From: Streptomyces avermitilis MA-4680 = NBRC 14893
GTDB taxonomy: Bacteria; Actinomycetota; Actinomycetes; Streptomycetales; Streptomycetaceae
NCBI RefSeq assembly: GCF_000009765.2
Contig: NC_003155.5
Span: 4,712,001-4,776,000 of the forward strand
Reading direction: 5' to 3'
DNA length: 64,000 bases
Below, piece by piece: positions 1 to 8,919 of the stretch. The position numbers and the translations under genes were made by a program. How positions within the stretch are numbered: the stretch's first letter is position 1; every line of letters begins with the position of its first letter. The notes beneath the pieces were generated by a model. That model saw only the letters and a program-made list of their open reading frames with translations, did not search any database and had not been told where the DNA came from.

Positions 1-586
1 CACCGGCATCGACCGGGGCGTCGACGTTCCGCAGCCCACCTCGCCCTACATGGCCGACGATCCGCTCCTCACCGTCGGGCCCAAGTCCAACGACCTGTGG
101 AAACCCGTCGTCTGTGCCGTGAACGGGATGGCCTGCGGCGGCGCCTTCTATCTGCTCGGCGAGAGCGAGTTCGTCGTCGCCGACTCGACCGCGACCTTCT
201 TCGACCCGCATACGACGTACGGCATGGTCAGCGCGTACGAGTCGGTCCTCATGGCGCAGCGGATGCCGTACGGGGAGGCGGCGCGGATGGCGTTGATGGG
301 GACGGCGGAGCGGATCTCGGCGCGGCGGGCGTACGAGGTGGGGCTGGTGTCCGAGGTGACGGCACCCGGGGAGGCGTTGGCGGCTGCAACGCGGTGCGCG
401 GCCGTCATCGCCGGCTGCCCGACCGAGGCCGTACAGGGGACCGTGCGGGCGCTGTGGGCCGCCAAGGAGGCGGCCCGTACCGCGGGATACGCACAGGCGC
501 CGCACCTGATCGCGCTCGGAAATCTGCCGGGTGAGCGACAGGCGGAGCTGTTCGGGGAACGAAGCCGCGAGCACAGGTTGCGCTAG
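1..586 (+). CDS. Enoyl-CoA hydratase/isomerase family protein, 3' part only
   Basis: The frame is already open at base 2, so the gene begins outside the window and about 194 C-terminal residues are present. The stretch KPVVCAVNGMACGGAFYLL is the crotonase oxyanion-hole helix (A-V-N-G-x-A-x-G-G). The following segment SARRAYEVGLVSEV matches the usual A-x-x-x-G-L-V helix of the family. Crotonases hydrate or isomerise enoyl-CoA thioesters in the cytoplasm. The substrate cannot be told from the fragment. It ends 36 bases before the epoxide hydrolase on the same strand, so the two may be co-transcribed. No copy of the CTGAC-N5-GTCAG palindrome was seen near it. Confidence 0.85.
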   Translation, partial: TGIDRGVDVPQPTSPYMADDPLLTVGPKSNDLWKPVVCAVNGMACGGAFYLLGESEFVVADSTATFFDPHTTYGMVSAYESVLMAQRMPYGEAARMALMGTAERISARRAYEVGLVSEVTAPGEALAAATRCAAVIAGCPTEAVQGTVRALWAAKEAARTAGYAQAPHLIALGNLPGERQAELFGERSREHRLR

Positions 587-622
587 CAATGCGGATGCAT
601 GGCACACCCGTATGCTCGAATC

Positions 623-1600
623 ATGGTCAACCATCGCATGATCGACGTGAACGGCATCCGGCTGCACATCGCGGAGCAGGGCGAGGGACCGCTGGTCGTG
701 CTGCTGCACGGCTTCCCCGAGTCCTCGTACTCATGGCGCCATCAGTTCGGGCCACTGGCGGCCGCCGGCTTCCGCGTGGTCGCCCCGGACCAGCGCGGAT
801 ACGGGCGCAGCGACCGTCCCGAGAGCGTGGACGCGTACACCATCCTGCACCTCGTCGGCGATGTGATCGGCCTGATCCACGCCCTCGGGGAGGAGACGGC
901 GTACGTCGTCGGGCACGACTGGGGCGCGCCGGTGGCCTGGCACACCGCGCTGCTGCGGCCCGATGTCGTGCGCGGGGTCGCGGGGCTGAGCGTGCCGCCG
1001 CCGTTCCGGGGCGAGCGGCCGCCACTGGATGCGATGGACGAGATGTTCGACGGACAGTTCTACTGGAACTACTTCGCCCAGCCAGGTGTCGCCGACGCCG
1101 AGTTCGGGCGGGACGCACGTGGCTCGCTGCGGAAGTTCCTGTACTCGGCCTCCGGTGACGCCCCGGGCGCGGGCAGCGGACGGCAGCCGCTGGTCGCACC
1201 GGGGCGGGGCTTCCTCGACGGGATGCCCGACCCCGAGGTGCTGCCGGGGTGGATCACGGAGGCGGACCTCGACGTGTTCGCGGAGGAGTTCGCGCCCGGA
1301 TTCACCGGGGCGCTCAACTGGTACCGCAATCTCGACCGCAACTGGGAGCTGACGGCGGCCTGGCAGGGCGCGGTCGTCAGCCCGCCGGCGCTGTACATGT
1401 ACGGCGACCGGGATGCCGTCCCCGCGTTCCCCGGCACGGCCGAACTGATCGAGAAGCTCCCCGCGTTGATGCCCAACCTGCGCCGCGAGCCGCTGGTGCT
1501 GCCGGGCTGCGGACACTGGACACAGCAGGAGCGACCGAACGAGGTGAACGCGGCGCTGGTCGACTTCCTGACCGGGCTGCGGGGCGAGCAGAGGATCTGA
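623..1600 (+). CDS. Alpha/beta-fold epoxide hydrolase
   Basis: This is a 325-residue alpha/beta hydrolase of the soluble epoxide hydrolase type. HGFPESSYSW carries the oxyanion-hole HGxP motif, and VVGHDWGAPVAW places Asp as the nucleophile, as in epoxide hydrolases and dehalogenases and unlike Ser esterases. NWYRNLDRNWEL holds a lid Tyr typical of epoxide hydrolases, and GCGHWTQQERP gives the catalytic His. Family enzymes hydrolyse epoxides to diols in the cytoplasm. The start at 623 was chosen because family members begin close to this point; an in-frame ATG at 599 would add eight residues, and neither has a clear ribosome binding site. A strong hairpin follows the stop. Confidence 0.88.
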   Translation: MVNHRMIDVNGIRLHIAEQGEGPLVVLLHGFPESSYSWRHQFGPLAAAGFRVVAPDQRGYGRSDRPESVDAYTILHLVGDVIGLIHALGEETAYVVGHDWGAPVAWHTALLRPDVVRGVAGLSVPPPFRGERPPLDAMDEMFDGQFYWNYFAQPGVADAEFGRDARGSLRKFLYSASGDAPGAGSGRQPLVAPGRGFLDGMPDPEVLPGWITEADLDVFAEEFAPGFTGALNWYRNLDRNWELTAAWQGAVVSPPALYMYGDRDAVPAFPGTAELIEKLPALMPNLRREPLVLPGCGHWTQQERPNEVNAALVDFLTGLRGEQRI

Positions 1601-1606
1601 GGGACT

Positions 1607-1636
1607 GAGGGGCGGGCACCGCACGGCCCGCCCCTC
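1607..1636. terminator. Bidirectional hairpin terminator
   Basis: GAGGGGCGGGC and GCCCGCCCCTC form a perfect 11-bp stem around an 8-base loop. It lies between the convergent epoxide hydrolase and the exported Gly/Ser-rich protein, where it can end transcription from both sides. Confidence 0.75.
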
Positions 1637-1643
1637 GGCCGTC

Positions 1644-2192
1644 CTACTCCGCCGTACGCGTCACAGCGCTCAGCTTGCAGGTGCTGCCGCTCGCGCTCTG
1701 CCCGGCGGCGGGGACGTAAGACGCCGCCACGTCCAGCGTGTCCGTGGAGTTCGCGGAGACGTAGGGGATGGTGGAGTTGCTGGTGCGCACGACCGAGCCG
1801 TCCGGGCCCTTGAAGGTGACGCTGAACTTGTACGTGTACGTCGTGCTCGCACTGGAGTTGGTGGCGCTGACGTGGGCGACGATGCCGCGCGCGTCGTCGA
1901 ACACGCAGGTCTCGATCTTCACGTCCTTCGCGGGGTCGGTGGCCTTGCCGCCGCCGGTGGTGGAGCCGGTGGTGGAGCCGCTGCCGCTCGAACCGCCGGT
2001 CGTCGTGGAGTCGTTGTCGTCCTTGTAGGCGCCGCCGCCGGTGGAGCCGGTGGATCCGCCGCCGCTCGAGGACGAACTGCCGGAACCGCCGCTGTCGCTG
2101 TGGCAGCCGCCGCCGTGGGAGCCCCGGGCTCCGGTGAGGGCGACCACGGCGATACCGAAGACGGCGATGGCGCGGACATGACGAAGTTGCAC
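1644..2192 (-). CDS. Exported Gly/Ser/Thr-rich protein with C-terminal Cys-pair domain
   Basis: The product is about 182 residues. A short basic start (VQLRHVRA) is followed by a hydrophobic stretch AIAVFGIAVVALTGA that looks like a signal peptide or anchor. Next comes about 75 residues of Gly/Ser/Thr linker, then a folded-looking domain of about 85 residues with one Cys at each end (ETCVFDD and STCKLSA), probably an extracellular beta-sandwich closed by a disulfide. The GTG start at 2192 was chosen because CGGGGG lies upstream; an earlier in-frame ATG at 2243 has no ribosome site. No function is recognised. The adjacent gene is a paralogue with the same plan. Confidence 0.75.
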   Translation of the reverse strand: MQLRHVRAIAVFGIAVVALTGARGSHGGGCHSDSGGSGSSSSSGGGSTGSTGGGAYKDDNDSTTTGGSSGSGSTTGSTTGGGKATDPAKDVKIETCVFDDARGIVAHVSATNSSASTTYTYKFSVTFKGPDGSVVRTSNSTIPYVSANSTDTLDVAASYVPAAGQSASGSTCKLSAVTRTAE

Positions 2193-2343
2193 GTTTTCAA
2201 CCCCCGTTGAAAATCGCTGGATTGGGGTGCGCGAACAGCGCAAGGGCTCTCAGGCCCAGGAAACAGCCCGCCGCGGAACGAGATCCACCGGCGGGAGTCC
2301 GGTCACCCTAGCAGCGCACCCCGCGTACGGCCGACGTGGTCCG

Positions 2344-2991
2344 TCAGCTCGACGATTCGGCGACCGGATCGACGTCGCAGTGGTCGACGTAGTCGACGAG
2401 ACCCGCGCCGCCCACCTCCACGTCGACGGTCGCCTTCCCCTTCGCCGGCACCCGGACATCGGCGTAGTGGTCGACTATCTCAAGGCCGTCCTTGTCCTTG
2501 AAGGTGACCGTGATCCAGAAGGTGCCCTTACGTGCATTGGGGTTCTTGACCTCGACGGTCGCGTAGGGCGCCTTCTTGGTCGCACAGCTCACCACCCTCG
2601 CCGTGCCGTCCTTCAGCGGTTCGTCATCGCCGTCGCCGCTGGAGGAGGTGGGGTTGGAACGGTGGGTGGGGCGGCGGTTGTAGGTACTGCCGCCACTGCT
2701 GCCACTACTGCTGCTGCCGCTGCTGTAAGAGTCGTCGTCCGAGTCGCCGTAGGAATCGTCGTAGGAGTCGTCGCTCCCCGCACCCGATGTCGTCGATCCG
2801 GAGCTGTACGAGCCGCCACCCGATGTCGATGACGACGAACTGTCGTGGTTCTGGCTGGAGCTGCTGCAACCGCCACCACCGCTGTGGCCGCCGTGGCCGC
2901 CGTGACCGCGTCCCCTGGAGAACCCGGTCAGCGCGAGAACCACCATGGTCAATACCGCTGCGAACTTGAGAGTACGCCCCCGTGTGTACAT
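2344..2991 (-). CDS. Exported Gly/Ser-rich protein, paralogue of the 1644-2192 product
   Basis: The product is 215 residues. After MYTRGRTLK comes the hydrophobic segment FAAVLTMVVLALTGF, a likely signal peptide. A His/Gly patch, a long Ser/Gly/Asp/Tyr-rich linker and a C-terminal domain of about 85 residues follow, again bounded by two Cys (VVSCATK and DHCDVDP). Architecture and domain length match the neighbour, so the pair probably arose by tandem duplication, although the linkers differ strongly. AGGGTG lies six bases before the ATG. An extracellular or wall-associated location is inferred; the biochemical role is unknown. Confidence 0.78.
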   Translation of the reverse strand: MYTRGRTLKFAAVLTMVVLALTGFSRGRGHGGHGGHSGGGGCSSSSQNHDSSSSSTSGGGSYSSGSTTSGAGSDDSYDDSYGDSDDDSYSSGSSSSGSSGGSTYNRRPTHRSNPTSSSGDGDDEPLKDGTARVVSCATKKAPYATVEVKNPNARKGTFWITVTFKDKDGLEIVDHYADVRVPAKGKATVDVEVGGAGLVDYVDHCDVDPVAESSS

Positions 2992-3059
2992 GCCAGCACC
3001 CTACTCAAGGCCACCGACAGCGGTACAAGCGCACACACCCGCGGTGCACGACCGCCGTG

Positions 3060-3671
3060 TCAGCCGCGGCGCGCGTGAGCGAAGCCGACGACCTGCTCGC
3101 CGAGCAGGCCCAGGCGCTGCCGAGGCCCGGCGTCCTCGATCGCCCCGTCGACCACCACCGGTGTCGCGGAGTTGACCGTCACCCCGAGCGGGGTCGGCCA
3201 GCCGCGCAGGGCGTGGACGATCCCGCGCAGGCTGGTGAGCGTGGCCACCGTCCCCTGCCAGCCGGCCGCGCACGTGATGCAGCCGACGGCGCGCCCTTCG
3301 AGGTAGGGCCGCGCGTCGTCGCGCAGGTCCTCGAAGTAGTCGAGGGCGTTCTTGACGAGTCCCGAGAGGTTGCCGTGGTAGCTGGGCGAAGCGAGGATGA
3401 GCCCGTCGCACGCCCTGACGGCTTCGACCAGCGCGACGGCGCGCTCGGTGCGATGGCTGCTCGCGGGCTGGTACATCGGCAGGTCGAGGGCGTCGGCGCT
3501 GAAGAGCTCGACGCGCGCGCCGGCCTGCTCGGCCGCTTCGAGTGCCGTGCGCAGGCAGACCTCGGACGAGAAACCGCGGCGTGCCGTTCCCCCGAGCCCG
3601 ACGATGAGTGGCCGGTCGTCCGCGTGAAGTGCGCCGGACGCCGGGTGGCCTGACAGTACCGTCGACATCAT
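3060..3671 (-). CDS. NADPH-dependent FMN reductase family protein
   Basis: This 203-residue flavodoxin-like protein has the family signatures: LIVGLGGTARRGFSSE (phosphate-binding loop for FMN) at residues 22-37 and ILASPSYHGNLSGLVKNALD near residue 100, the S-P-x-Y-x-x-x-x-x-G-x-x-K-N-x-L-D motif around the flavin ring. Such enzymes use NAD(P)H to reduce FMN, quinones or azo compounds in the cytoplasm. Its ATG overlaps the TGA of the truncated HxlR gene (ATGA), so the two formed an operon. HxlR regulators often sit next to the redox enzymes they control. The upstream part of that operon, including its promoter, has been lost at the deletion junction near 4000. Confidence 0.85.
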   Translation of the reverse strand: MMSTVLSGHPASGALHADDRPLIVGLGGTARRGFSSEVCLRTALEAAEQAGARVELFSADALDLPMYQPASSHRTERAVALVEAVRACDGLILASPSYHGNLSGLVKNALDYFEDLRDDARPYLEGRAVGCITCAAGWQGTVATLTSLRGIVHALRGWPTPLGVTVNSATPVVVDGAIEDAGPRQRLGLLGEQVVGFAHARRG

Positions 3672-4000
3672 GAGTTCCTCTCGGAGCGTGCCGGGTCCTC
3701 GGGCGGCGCGGGATCGGCTTCCAGGAACCCGGGCCCGCGGCTGGGCGTGACGCTGTGGATGGTGATTTCCTCACCGCACACATCGCAGGTGAGCCTCGGA
3801 TGAGTGACCTCGCCGCAGGTCCGGTGCGTGAGCACGATCGGCGGGCCCTCCGGCCCGGCGAGGTGGGTGTCGCCCCAGCGCATGAGCACCACGATCGCTC
3901 CGAACAACTCCCGGCCGGCGGCCGTCAGGCGGTACTCGTAGCGGTCCGGATCGCTGGCGTACTGCACTCGGTCGAGCAGGCCCACGTCGACGAGCTTGCG
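3668..4000 (-). pseudogene. HxlR-family regulator lacking its N-terminal half
   Basis: The frame reads RKLVDVGLLDRVQY...RYEYRLTAAGRELF, the end of the HxlR winged helix and wing, followed by a C-terminal Cys-containing tail (TCGEVT, CDVCGEE). Family members carry about 45-55 residues before KLVDVGLL that form the first DNA-binding helices; these are absent. The homology stops at about 3998, exactly where homology to an oxidoreductase on the other strand begins. A GTG at 3985 could start a 105-residue remnant, but that product could not bind DNA normally. I interpret it as a gene broken by deletion. Confidence 0.8.
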
Positions 4001-4572
4001 AGGTCGTCGTGGTGTCCGGCGCCGCCGGAGCGGTCGGCAGCGTCGTCGGGCAGATCGCGAGGATCCACGGCTGCCGGGTCATCGGCGTCGCGGGCGGACC
4101 CGAGAAGTGCCGGACGATCGTCGACGAGTTCGGCTGCGACGTGGCGATCGACTACAAGTCCGAGAACCTTCGCGACGCGCTGCGCAAGCACGCGCCGGAC
4201 GGAGTCGACGTGTACTTCGACAACGTCGGCGGAAAGACTCTGGACTCGGTGCTGACCCGCCTGGCCCGCGGCGCCCGCATCGTCATCTGCGGCTCGATGT
4301 CCCAGTACAACGCCACGGAGCGGCCGCCCGGTCCGGCGAACTACATGGCCCTGCTGGCGGCGAGGGCGTCGATGACGGGAATGGTCGTCTTCGACTACGA
4401 GGACCGCTACCCGCAGGCGAGCGCCGAGCTGGCCCGATGGCTGAAGGACGGCCGCCTGCGCTCGCGGGAGCACATCGTCGAAGGCGGCGTCCGCGCGTTC
4501 CCGGAGACCCTGCTCAAGCTGTTCTCAGGTGAGAACACCGGCAAGCTGATCCTCGCGCTCGGCAACGGATGA
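4000..4572 (+). pseudogene. Medium-chain NADP-dependent oxidoreductase, 3' half only
   Basis: The frame reads EVVVVSGAAGAVGSVVGQIA...VIGVAGGPEK, the Rossmann fold of the PTGR/CurA-type NADP-dependent oxidoreductases (G-A-A-G-A-V-G motif). It runs through DVYFDNVGG and ends with GKLILALGNG, the expected C-terminus. Family members are about 335 residues; roughly the first 145, including the GroES-like substrate domain, are missing. The homology starts at the point where the divergent HxlR gene stops. A GTG at 4009 could be read as a start, but a stand-alone Rossmann half is unlikely to be an active enzyme. Confidence 0.8.
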
Positions 4573-4712
4573 ACGGCGCCCGGAACGGATCTCCGGGAAG
4601 GTCGCCCTCCCCGCTCCTGAACCGATAGCACCGCGGGCCCTGCGCCCAGCCTCCCCGCGCCTGTCCGGGCCTGACCCGCCGGACGGGCGCCGGGCCGTTC
4701 CCCGCGCCGGCG

Positions 4713-7061
4713 CTAGGCGGTCCGCGCCGTCCCCGTCCCCTTCTCCGCGTCCAGTGCGTACACGCAGCGGTCCTTGCTGCACGCGTACACCACGCCGTCC
4801 TTGACCACCGGGGCGCCGGTGATCTCGCCGCCCGTCGCCAGCTTCCAGCGCAGCCGGCCGTCGTCCGCCTTCAGCGTGTACAGGAGGTGGTCCGTGGAGC
4901 CGAAGTGGATACGGCCCTCGGCGACCGCGGGGGCGCCCACGATGTCGCCGCCCGCCTGGAAGCGCCACTTCGGGGTGCCCGTGACGGCGTCCAGGGTGTA
5001 GAGGCCCTTGCCGCTGCCGACGTGGACGTGACCGGCGGCGACCAGGACGGGGTCGAGCGAGGCGCGCGACTCCGTGGCGATGCGCCAGCGGTCACGCCCG
5101 TCGGTCGCGTCCAGGGCGTACACCGTGCCGAGGTAGTCGGCGAGGTAGATGCCGCCGCCCGCCACCGCGGGGCCCGGCACGAACGTGGGCGGGGACAGGA
5201 ACACCGCCGGTGCCTCGAAGTGCCAGCGGACATGGCCGCCCGCGATGTCGACGGCCAGGACCCGGGTGCCGGCGGACACGTACACGTATCCGTCGGGGGC
5301 CGGGGTGAGCCGCACGGGTACGCCGCCGCAGGACGCCGCGTCACCGATCGGGTACGACCAGCGCTCCTCGCCGGTACGGGCCTCCAGGGCGCGCAGCCGG
5401 GCGTCCTTCCAGACGAACACCGTGCCGTCGTGGACGACGGGGCCGGCCTCCGGGGACTCGAAGTCCTGCTGGGCCCCGGTGATCTCCCAGAGCTTCTGCC
5501 CGTTGGCTGCCTCCCAGGCCTGTACGCCGCCGCCGCGCGTGCCGGTGACCACCGTTCCCCGGTCGGCCTTCAGCGCGTACACCCAGGCGTCCGTGGACAG
5601 CCGCCACAGGTCGGCGCCCTCGCGGGCGTCCAGGGCGAAGAGCGTCGGCCCGTCGGAGGCGTGGACCCGGCCGTCCGCGACCGACATCGACCAGGCGACG
5701 TCGCGCGTCTTGAACCGGCGGCGGCCGGTCGCCACGTCCAGGGCGTGCACCTCGAAGGAGGTGACGTAGACCAGGTCGTCGGCGACGGCGGGCGTGCCCC
5801 AGACATCGTTCGACATGCGAAAACGCCAGGGGCGCCAGCCGGACGCGGACTCCGCGGGAGCGACCGGCGGGGCGACCGCGGGGACCGGCTCGGCGCCGTT
5901 GACGCCGGGGCGCGGCCGGGACCAGGACGCGGCGAGGCCCGCCTCGGGAGGAGGCGCCTTGACGGCGGCGGCGCGGGCGTCGGCGACGCGCGGTCCCGGC
6001 CCGATGGGCACCGGGGCACCGGCCAGCCGCACGGGGCCGGCGTCGGGCGCGCCGACGCCCACCGGAACGGGGTCGTGCGAGGGCGGGGGCGGTACGACGG
6101 GCCGCGCTCCGCTGCGGCCTCCGGCACCGCCCTGGCTTCCGCCGGCCGGCGGCTTGATGGCCGGACGGCCGCCGCGGCGGGCCTCGATCAGGCCGACCGC
6201 CCGCTCGGGCAGCCACGCGGACGCCGTACCGCTGTCGTCGGAACCGGAGCCGAAGAGGTGGGGGGCCAGCTGGGCCTGGAGGTCGGCGGGGTTGGGGCGG
6301 CCGGTGGCCTCCATCTGCATGCAGGACTCGATGAGGGGCCGCAGCTCGTCGGGAAGACCTTCGAGGTCGGGGCCCTCCCGCAGCAGCATGAAGACCGTCT
6401 CGACCGGGTTGGCGCCGTGGAAGGGGGCGTGCCCGGTGGCGGCGAAGACGAGCATGGAGCCGAGCGAGAAGACGTCGCTCGCGCCGGTGACGCTGCGCGA
6501 GTCCTTCGCCTGCTCGGGCGACATGTAGGCGGGCGTGCCGACGGCGACGTTCGTCATGGTCAGACGCGTGTTCGAAACGCCCGACGCGATACCGAAGTCG
6601 ATGACGCGCGGCCCGTCCTCGACCACCAGCACATTCGACGGCTTGAGGTCGCGGTGCACGAGTCCGGCACCGTGGATCGACTGGAGCGCCTCCGCGACGC
6701 CCGCGGCCAGCCAGCGCACCGCCTGGGCCGGAAGCGGCCCGCACTCGGTCACTATCTCCTCGAGGGAGGGCGCGGGAACGTACGCGGTCGCCAGCCACGG
6801 CACCGCCGCGCGCGGGTCGGCGTCGACCACGGTCGCCGTGTAGAAGCCGGAGACCGCGCGGGCCGCCTCGACCTCACGCGTGAAGCGGACCCGGAACAGC
6901 TGGTCCTCGGCGAGCTCCGTCCTGACCGTCTTGATCGCCACACGTCGGCCGGAGGCCGAGCGCGCGAGATAGACCAGCCCCATGCCGCCCGCACCCAGCC
7001 GTCCCAGCACCTCGAACGGCCCGATCCGCCGCGGATCGTGCTGCGTCAGCTGATCCACCAC
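4713..7061 (-). CDS. Serine/threonine protein kinase with C-terminal PQQ-type beta-propeller
   Basis: The product is about 782 residues. Residues 15-270 are a Hanks-type kinase: GRLGAGGMGLVY (P-loop), VAIKTV (Lys), HRDLKPSN (catalytic loop), VIDFGIA (DFG) and GTPAYMSPEQ (activation segment). A Pro/Ala/Gly-rich linker of about 140 residues follows, then repeated PQQ/WD-like blades with the pattern VYALDA-x-x-G-x-x-x-W to the C-terminus. No transmembrane segment is visible, so it is probably cytoplasmic. The propeller is likely a protein-binding or sensing surface. GTG at 7061 was chosen because GGAGGTGG lies about ten bases upstream; an in-frame ATG exists at 7094. The phosphorylation targets are unknown. 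Confidence 0.92.
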   Translation of the reverse strand: MVDQLTQHDPRRIGPFEVLGRLGAGGMGLVYLARSASGRRVAIKTVRTELAEDQLFRVRFTREVEAARAVSGFYTATVVDADPRAAVPWLATAYVPAPSLEEIVTECGPLPAQAVRWLAAGVAEALQSIHGAGLVHRDLKPSNVLVVEDGPRVIDFGIASGVSNTRLTMTNVAVGTPAYMSPEQAKDSRSVTGASDVFSLGSMLVFAATGHAPFHGANPVETVFMLLREGPDLEGLPDELRPLIESCMQMEATGRPNPADLQAQLAPHLFGSGSDDSGTASAWLPERAVGLIEARRGGRPAIKPPAGGSQGGAGGRSGARPVVPPPPSHDPVPVGVGAPDAGPVRLAGAPVPIGPGPRVADARAAAVKAPPPEAGLAASWSRPRPGVNGAEPVPAVAPPVAPAESASGWRPWRFRMSNDVWGTPAVADDLVYVTSFEVHALDVATGRRRFKTRDVAWSMSVADGRVHASDGPTLFALDAREGADLWRLSTDAWVYALKADRGTVVTGTRGGGVQAWEAANGQKLWEITGAQQDFESPEAGPVVHDGTVFVWKDARLRALEARTGEERWSYPIGDAASCGGVPVRLTPAPDGYVYVSAGTRVLAVDIAGGHVRWHFEAPAVFLSPPTFVPGPAVAGGGIYLADYLGTVYALDATDGRDRWRIATESRASLDPVLVAAGHVHVGSGKGLYTLDAVTGTPKWRFQAGGDIVGAPAVAEGRIHFGSTDHLLYTLKADDGRLRWKLATGGEITGAPVVKDGVVYACSKDRCVYALDAEKGTGTARTA

Positions 7062-7273
7062 TTGCCTGCCACCTCCCCGTACGGGCCGCGTCACCCACGT
7101 ATGTACGCGACCCCGTGCAGCGTCTCACCACCGCACCGCCATGGCGGCACGCACCCTGATTCTTCCTGGCCGGGCGACCTGGTGCGAACCCGGGGGCGGA
7201 TCGGGGTGTCTCAGGACAAAACCACGTCGACCGCTCCGCGGGCCGCCCTTTTCCACCGGTACGGCACGAAGTC

Positions 7274-8068
7274 TCACCGCTGGAGCAGTGCGAACGACGC
7301 CCCTTGATTGTCCGTGACCACGGCCACACGTCCGTACGACGCGTCGAAGGACGGCACCTGTACGCGCCCGCCGAGCCGGTTCACCGCCCGGATGGCGTCC
7401 TCCAAGGCGTCGTCACCCTCCCGGACACCGAAGTGGACGAGGAAGTGGGGCGGCATCTCGGCCGGAAAGACGTCGGTGACGGAAGCACGGCCGAAATCGG
7501 GGCGGGCGCCGGGCCCGAAGAGGGCGTCGTGGAAGAGGTCGGCGTAGAAGGAGTCGGCGGCGGCGGTGTCGCGGGCGTACAACTCGGTCCAGCCGAAGGA
7601 GCCGGGCTCGTGACGGCGGCCGAATCCGGGGTGCGCACCGGCCTGCCAGAGACCGAAGACGGCGTCCTCCGGGTCGGCGGCCAGGGCGAAGGTGCCGAAG
7701 GGGGCCAGCGGGGTCGGCGGGTTGATCACCTGGCCGCCGGCCGTGCGGATGCGGCCCACGAGGGCAGCGGCGTCGGGCGTCGCGAAGTACACGGTCCAGA
7801 CGGTGGGCATCCGGCCGTCCGCCTTGGGCGCGAGTGCGGCGACGGGGGCGCCGTCCAGGTACGCCCACACGGAGGAGCCGGGTGCCGGGCCGTCCGCCGG
7901 GCCGTGTTCCGCCCCGGCCGCCGGCTCGAAGGTCCACCCGAAGAGCTCACCGTAGAAGCGCTTGCCCGCCTCGACGTCGGGCAGCTGGGCGTCGACCCAG
8001 CAGGGGACGCCCTCGGGGAAGGCGGCACCGTTCCGGTCGGACGCGGTGGATGGCGGGGTTTCGGCCAT
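7274..8068 (-). CDS. VOC-superfamily protein with two glyoxalase-like domains
   Basis: This 264-residue protein has two tandem vicinal-oxygen-chelate repeats, at about residues 20-135 and 145-262. Each begins with the characteristic pattern of a strand followed by an FYGxLFGW-like helix (RFYGELFGWTF in the first, SFYADLFHDAL in the second). Members bind metals or small molecules and include glyoxalases, dioxygenases and drug-binding resistance proteins. Two-domain proteins of this length are common in actinomycetes and usually have no assigned substrate. It is separately transcribed and lies divergent from the TetR gene at 8202. Confidence 0.82.
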   Translation of the reverse strand: MAETPPSTASDRNGAAFPEGVPCWVDAQLPDVEAGKRFYGELFGWTFEPAAGAEHGPADGPAPGSSVWAYLDGAPVAALAPKADGRMPTVWTVYFATPDAAALVGRIRTAGGQVINPPTPLAPFGTFALAADPEDAVFGLWQAGAHPGFGRRHEPGSFGWTELYARDTAAADSFYADLFHDALFGPGARPDFGRASVTDVFPAEMPPHFLVHFGVREGDDALEDAIRAVNRLGGRVQVPSFDASYGRVAVVTDNQGASFALLQR

Positions 8069-8201
8069 ATCGCCAAACTAACGGCCTTCCACGCTGCGCG
8101 CGCGTGGACGTACTCCCTCCTCAGAGGCCCCCGCGACCCTCGTACTCCCCATTTGCAGTCGGCCGAATCGCGCTCCGATCACCCCTCGGTAAGCTGACGT
8201 C

Positions 8202-8849
8202 ATGACAGGACAAGTGCGTACCGTCGACGGCCGTGTGGCGGGTCGGCGTGGGCAGGCGACCCGGCAGAAGCTGCTCGACTGCCTCAGCGAGATGCTCAGC
8301 TCATCGCCCTACCGGGACGTCAAAGTCATTGATGTCGCCCGGAAGGCGGGCACTTCACCCGCGACCTTCTACCAGTACTTCCCGGACGTCGAAGGCGCCG
8401 TCCTGGAGATCGCCGAGCAAATGGCCGCGGAAGGCGCCGGGTTGACCGAGCTGCTCGAAGGGCGCTCATGGGTCGGCAAGGCCGGCTGGCAGACATCACA
8501 GGAACTCGTCGACGGATTCCTGGAGTTCTGGCGCAAGAACGACGCGATCCTCAGGGTCGTCGATCTGGGTGCCGCCGAGGGCGACAAACGCTTCTACAAG
8601 ATCCGCATGAAGATTCTCAACTCGGTGAACAACTCCCTTTCGGACTCCATCGCCGAACTCCAGTCCAAGGGCAGGATCGACAAGGACGTGAACCCGGCGG
8701 CGATCGCCGGTTCACTGGTCGCGATGCTCGCGGCGGTCGCCTCGCACCAGAAGGGCTTCCAGAGCTGGGGCGTCAAGCAGGCCGAACTCAAGCCGAACCT
8801 CGCCCTGTTGGTGCACCTCGGCGTCACGGGCAAGAAGCCGACGAAGTAG
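8202..8849 (+). CDS. TetR-family transcriptional regulator
   Basis: This 215-residue protein has an N-terminal TetR DNA-binding domain at about residues 18-65 (RQKLLDCLSEML, then the recognition helix region AGTSPATFYQYFPDVEG). The remainder is an all-alpha ligand-binding domain. It is the regulator gene closest to the catabolic cluster that begins 1 kb downstream, so it is a candidate for the protein that reads the CTGAC-N5-GTCAG palindromes, though no copy of that palindrome lies at its own promoter. GCTGACGTCAT just before its ATG has similar half-sites without a spacer and might be an autoregulatory site. A strong hairpin follows the gene. Confidence 0.88.
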   Translation: MTGQVRTVDGRVAGRRGQATRQKLLDCLSEMLSSSPYRDVKVIDVARKAGTSPATFYQYFPDVEGAVLEIAEQMAAEGAGLTELLEGRSWVGKAGWQTSQELVDGFLEFWRKNDAILRVVDLGAAEGDKRFYKIRMKILNSVNNSLSDSIAELQSKGRIDKDVNPAAIAGSLVAMLAAVASHQKGFQSWGVKQAELKPNLALLVHLGVTGKKPTK

Positions 8850-8919
8850 TACGAAGCAGCACGAAGTTGCACGAAGGCGAGGCACTACGGAGCAGCACCC
8901 GGCTCAATTCCTGTCATAC

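Noticed and set aside
7160..7220. Possible tRNA T-loop (GTGCGAACCCGGG)
   Set aside because: No acceptor stem, anticodon arm or T-arm pairing could be built around it.
4887..7307. Very long open frame on the plus strand opposite the Ser/Thr kinase gene
   Set aside because: It is the mirror of a GC-rich coding gene. The kinase frame has all catalytic motifs; the opposite frame is Gly/Arg/His-rich with no domain.
8190..8204. Copy of the CTGAC-N5-GTCAG operator before the TetR gene at 8202
   Set aside because: GCTGACGTCAT has both half-sites fused with no spacer, so it was not counted with the ten operators.
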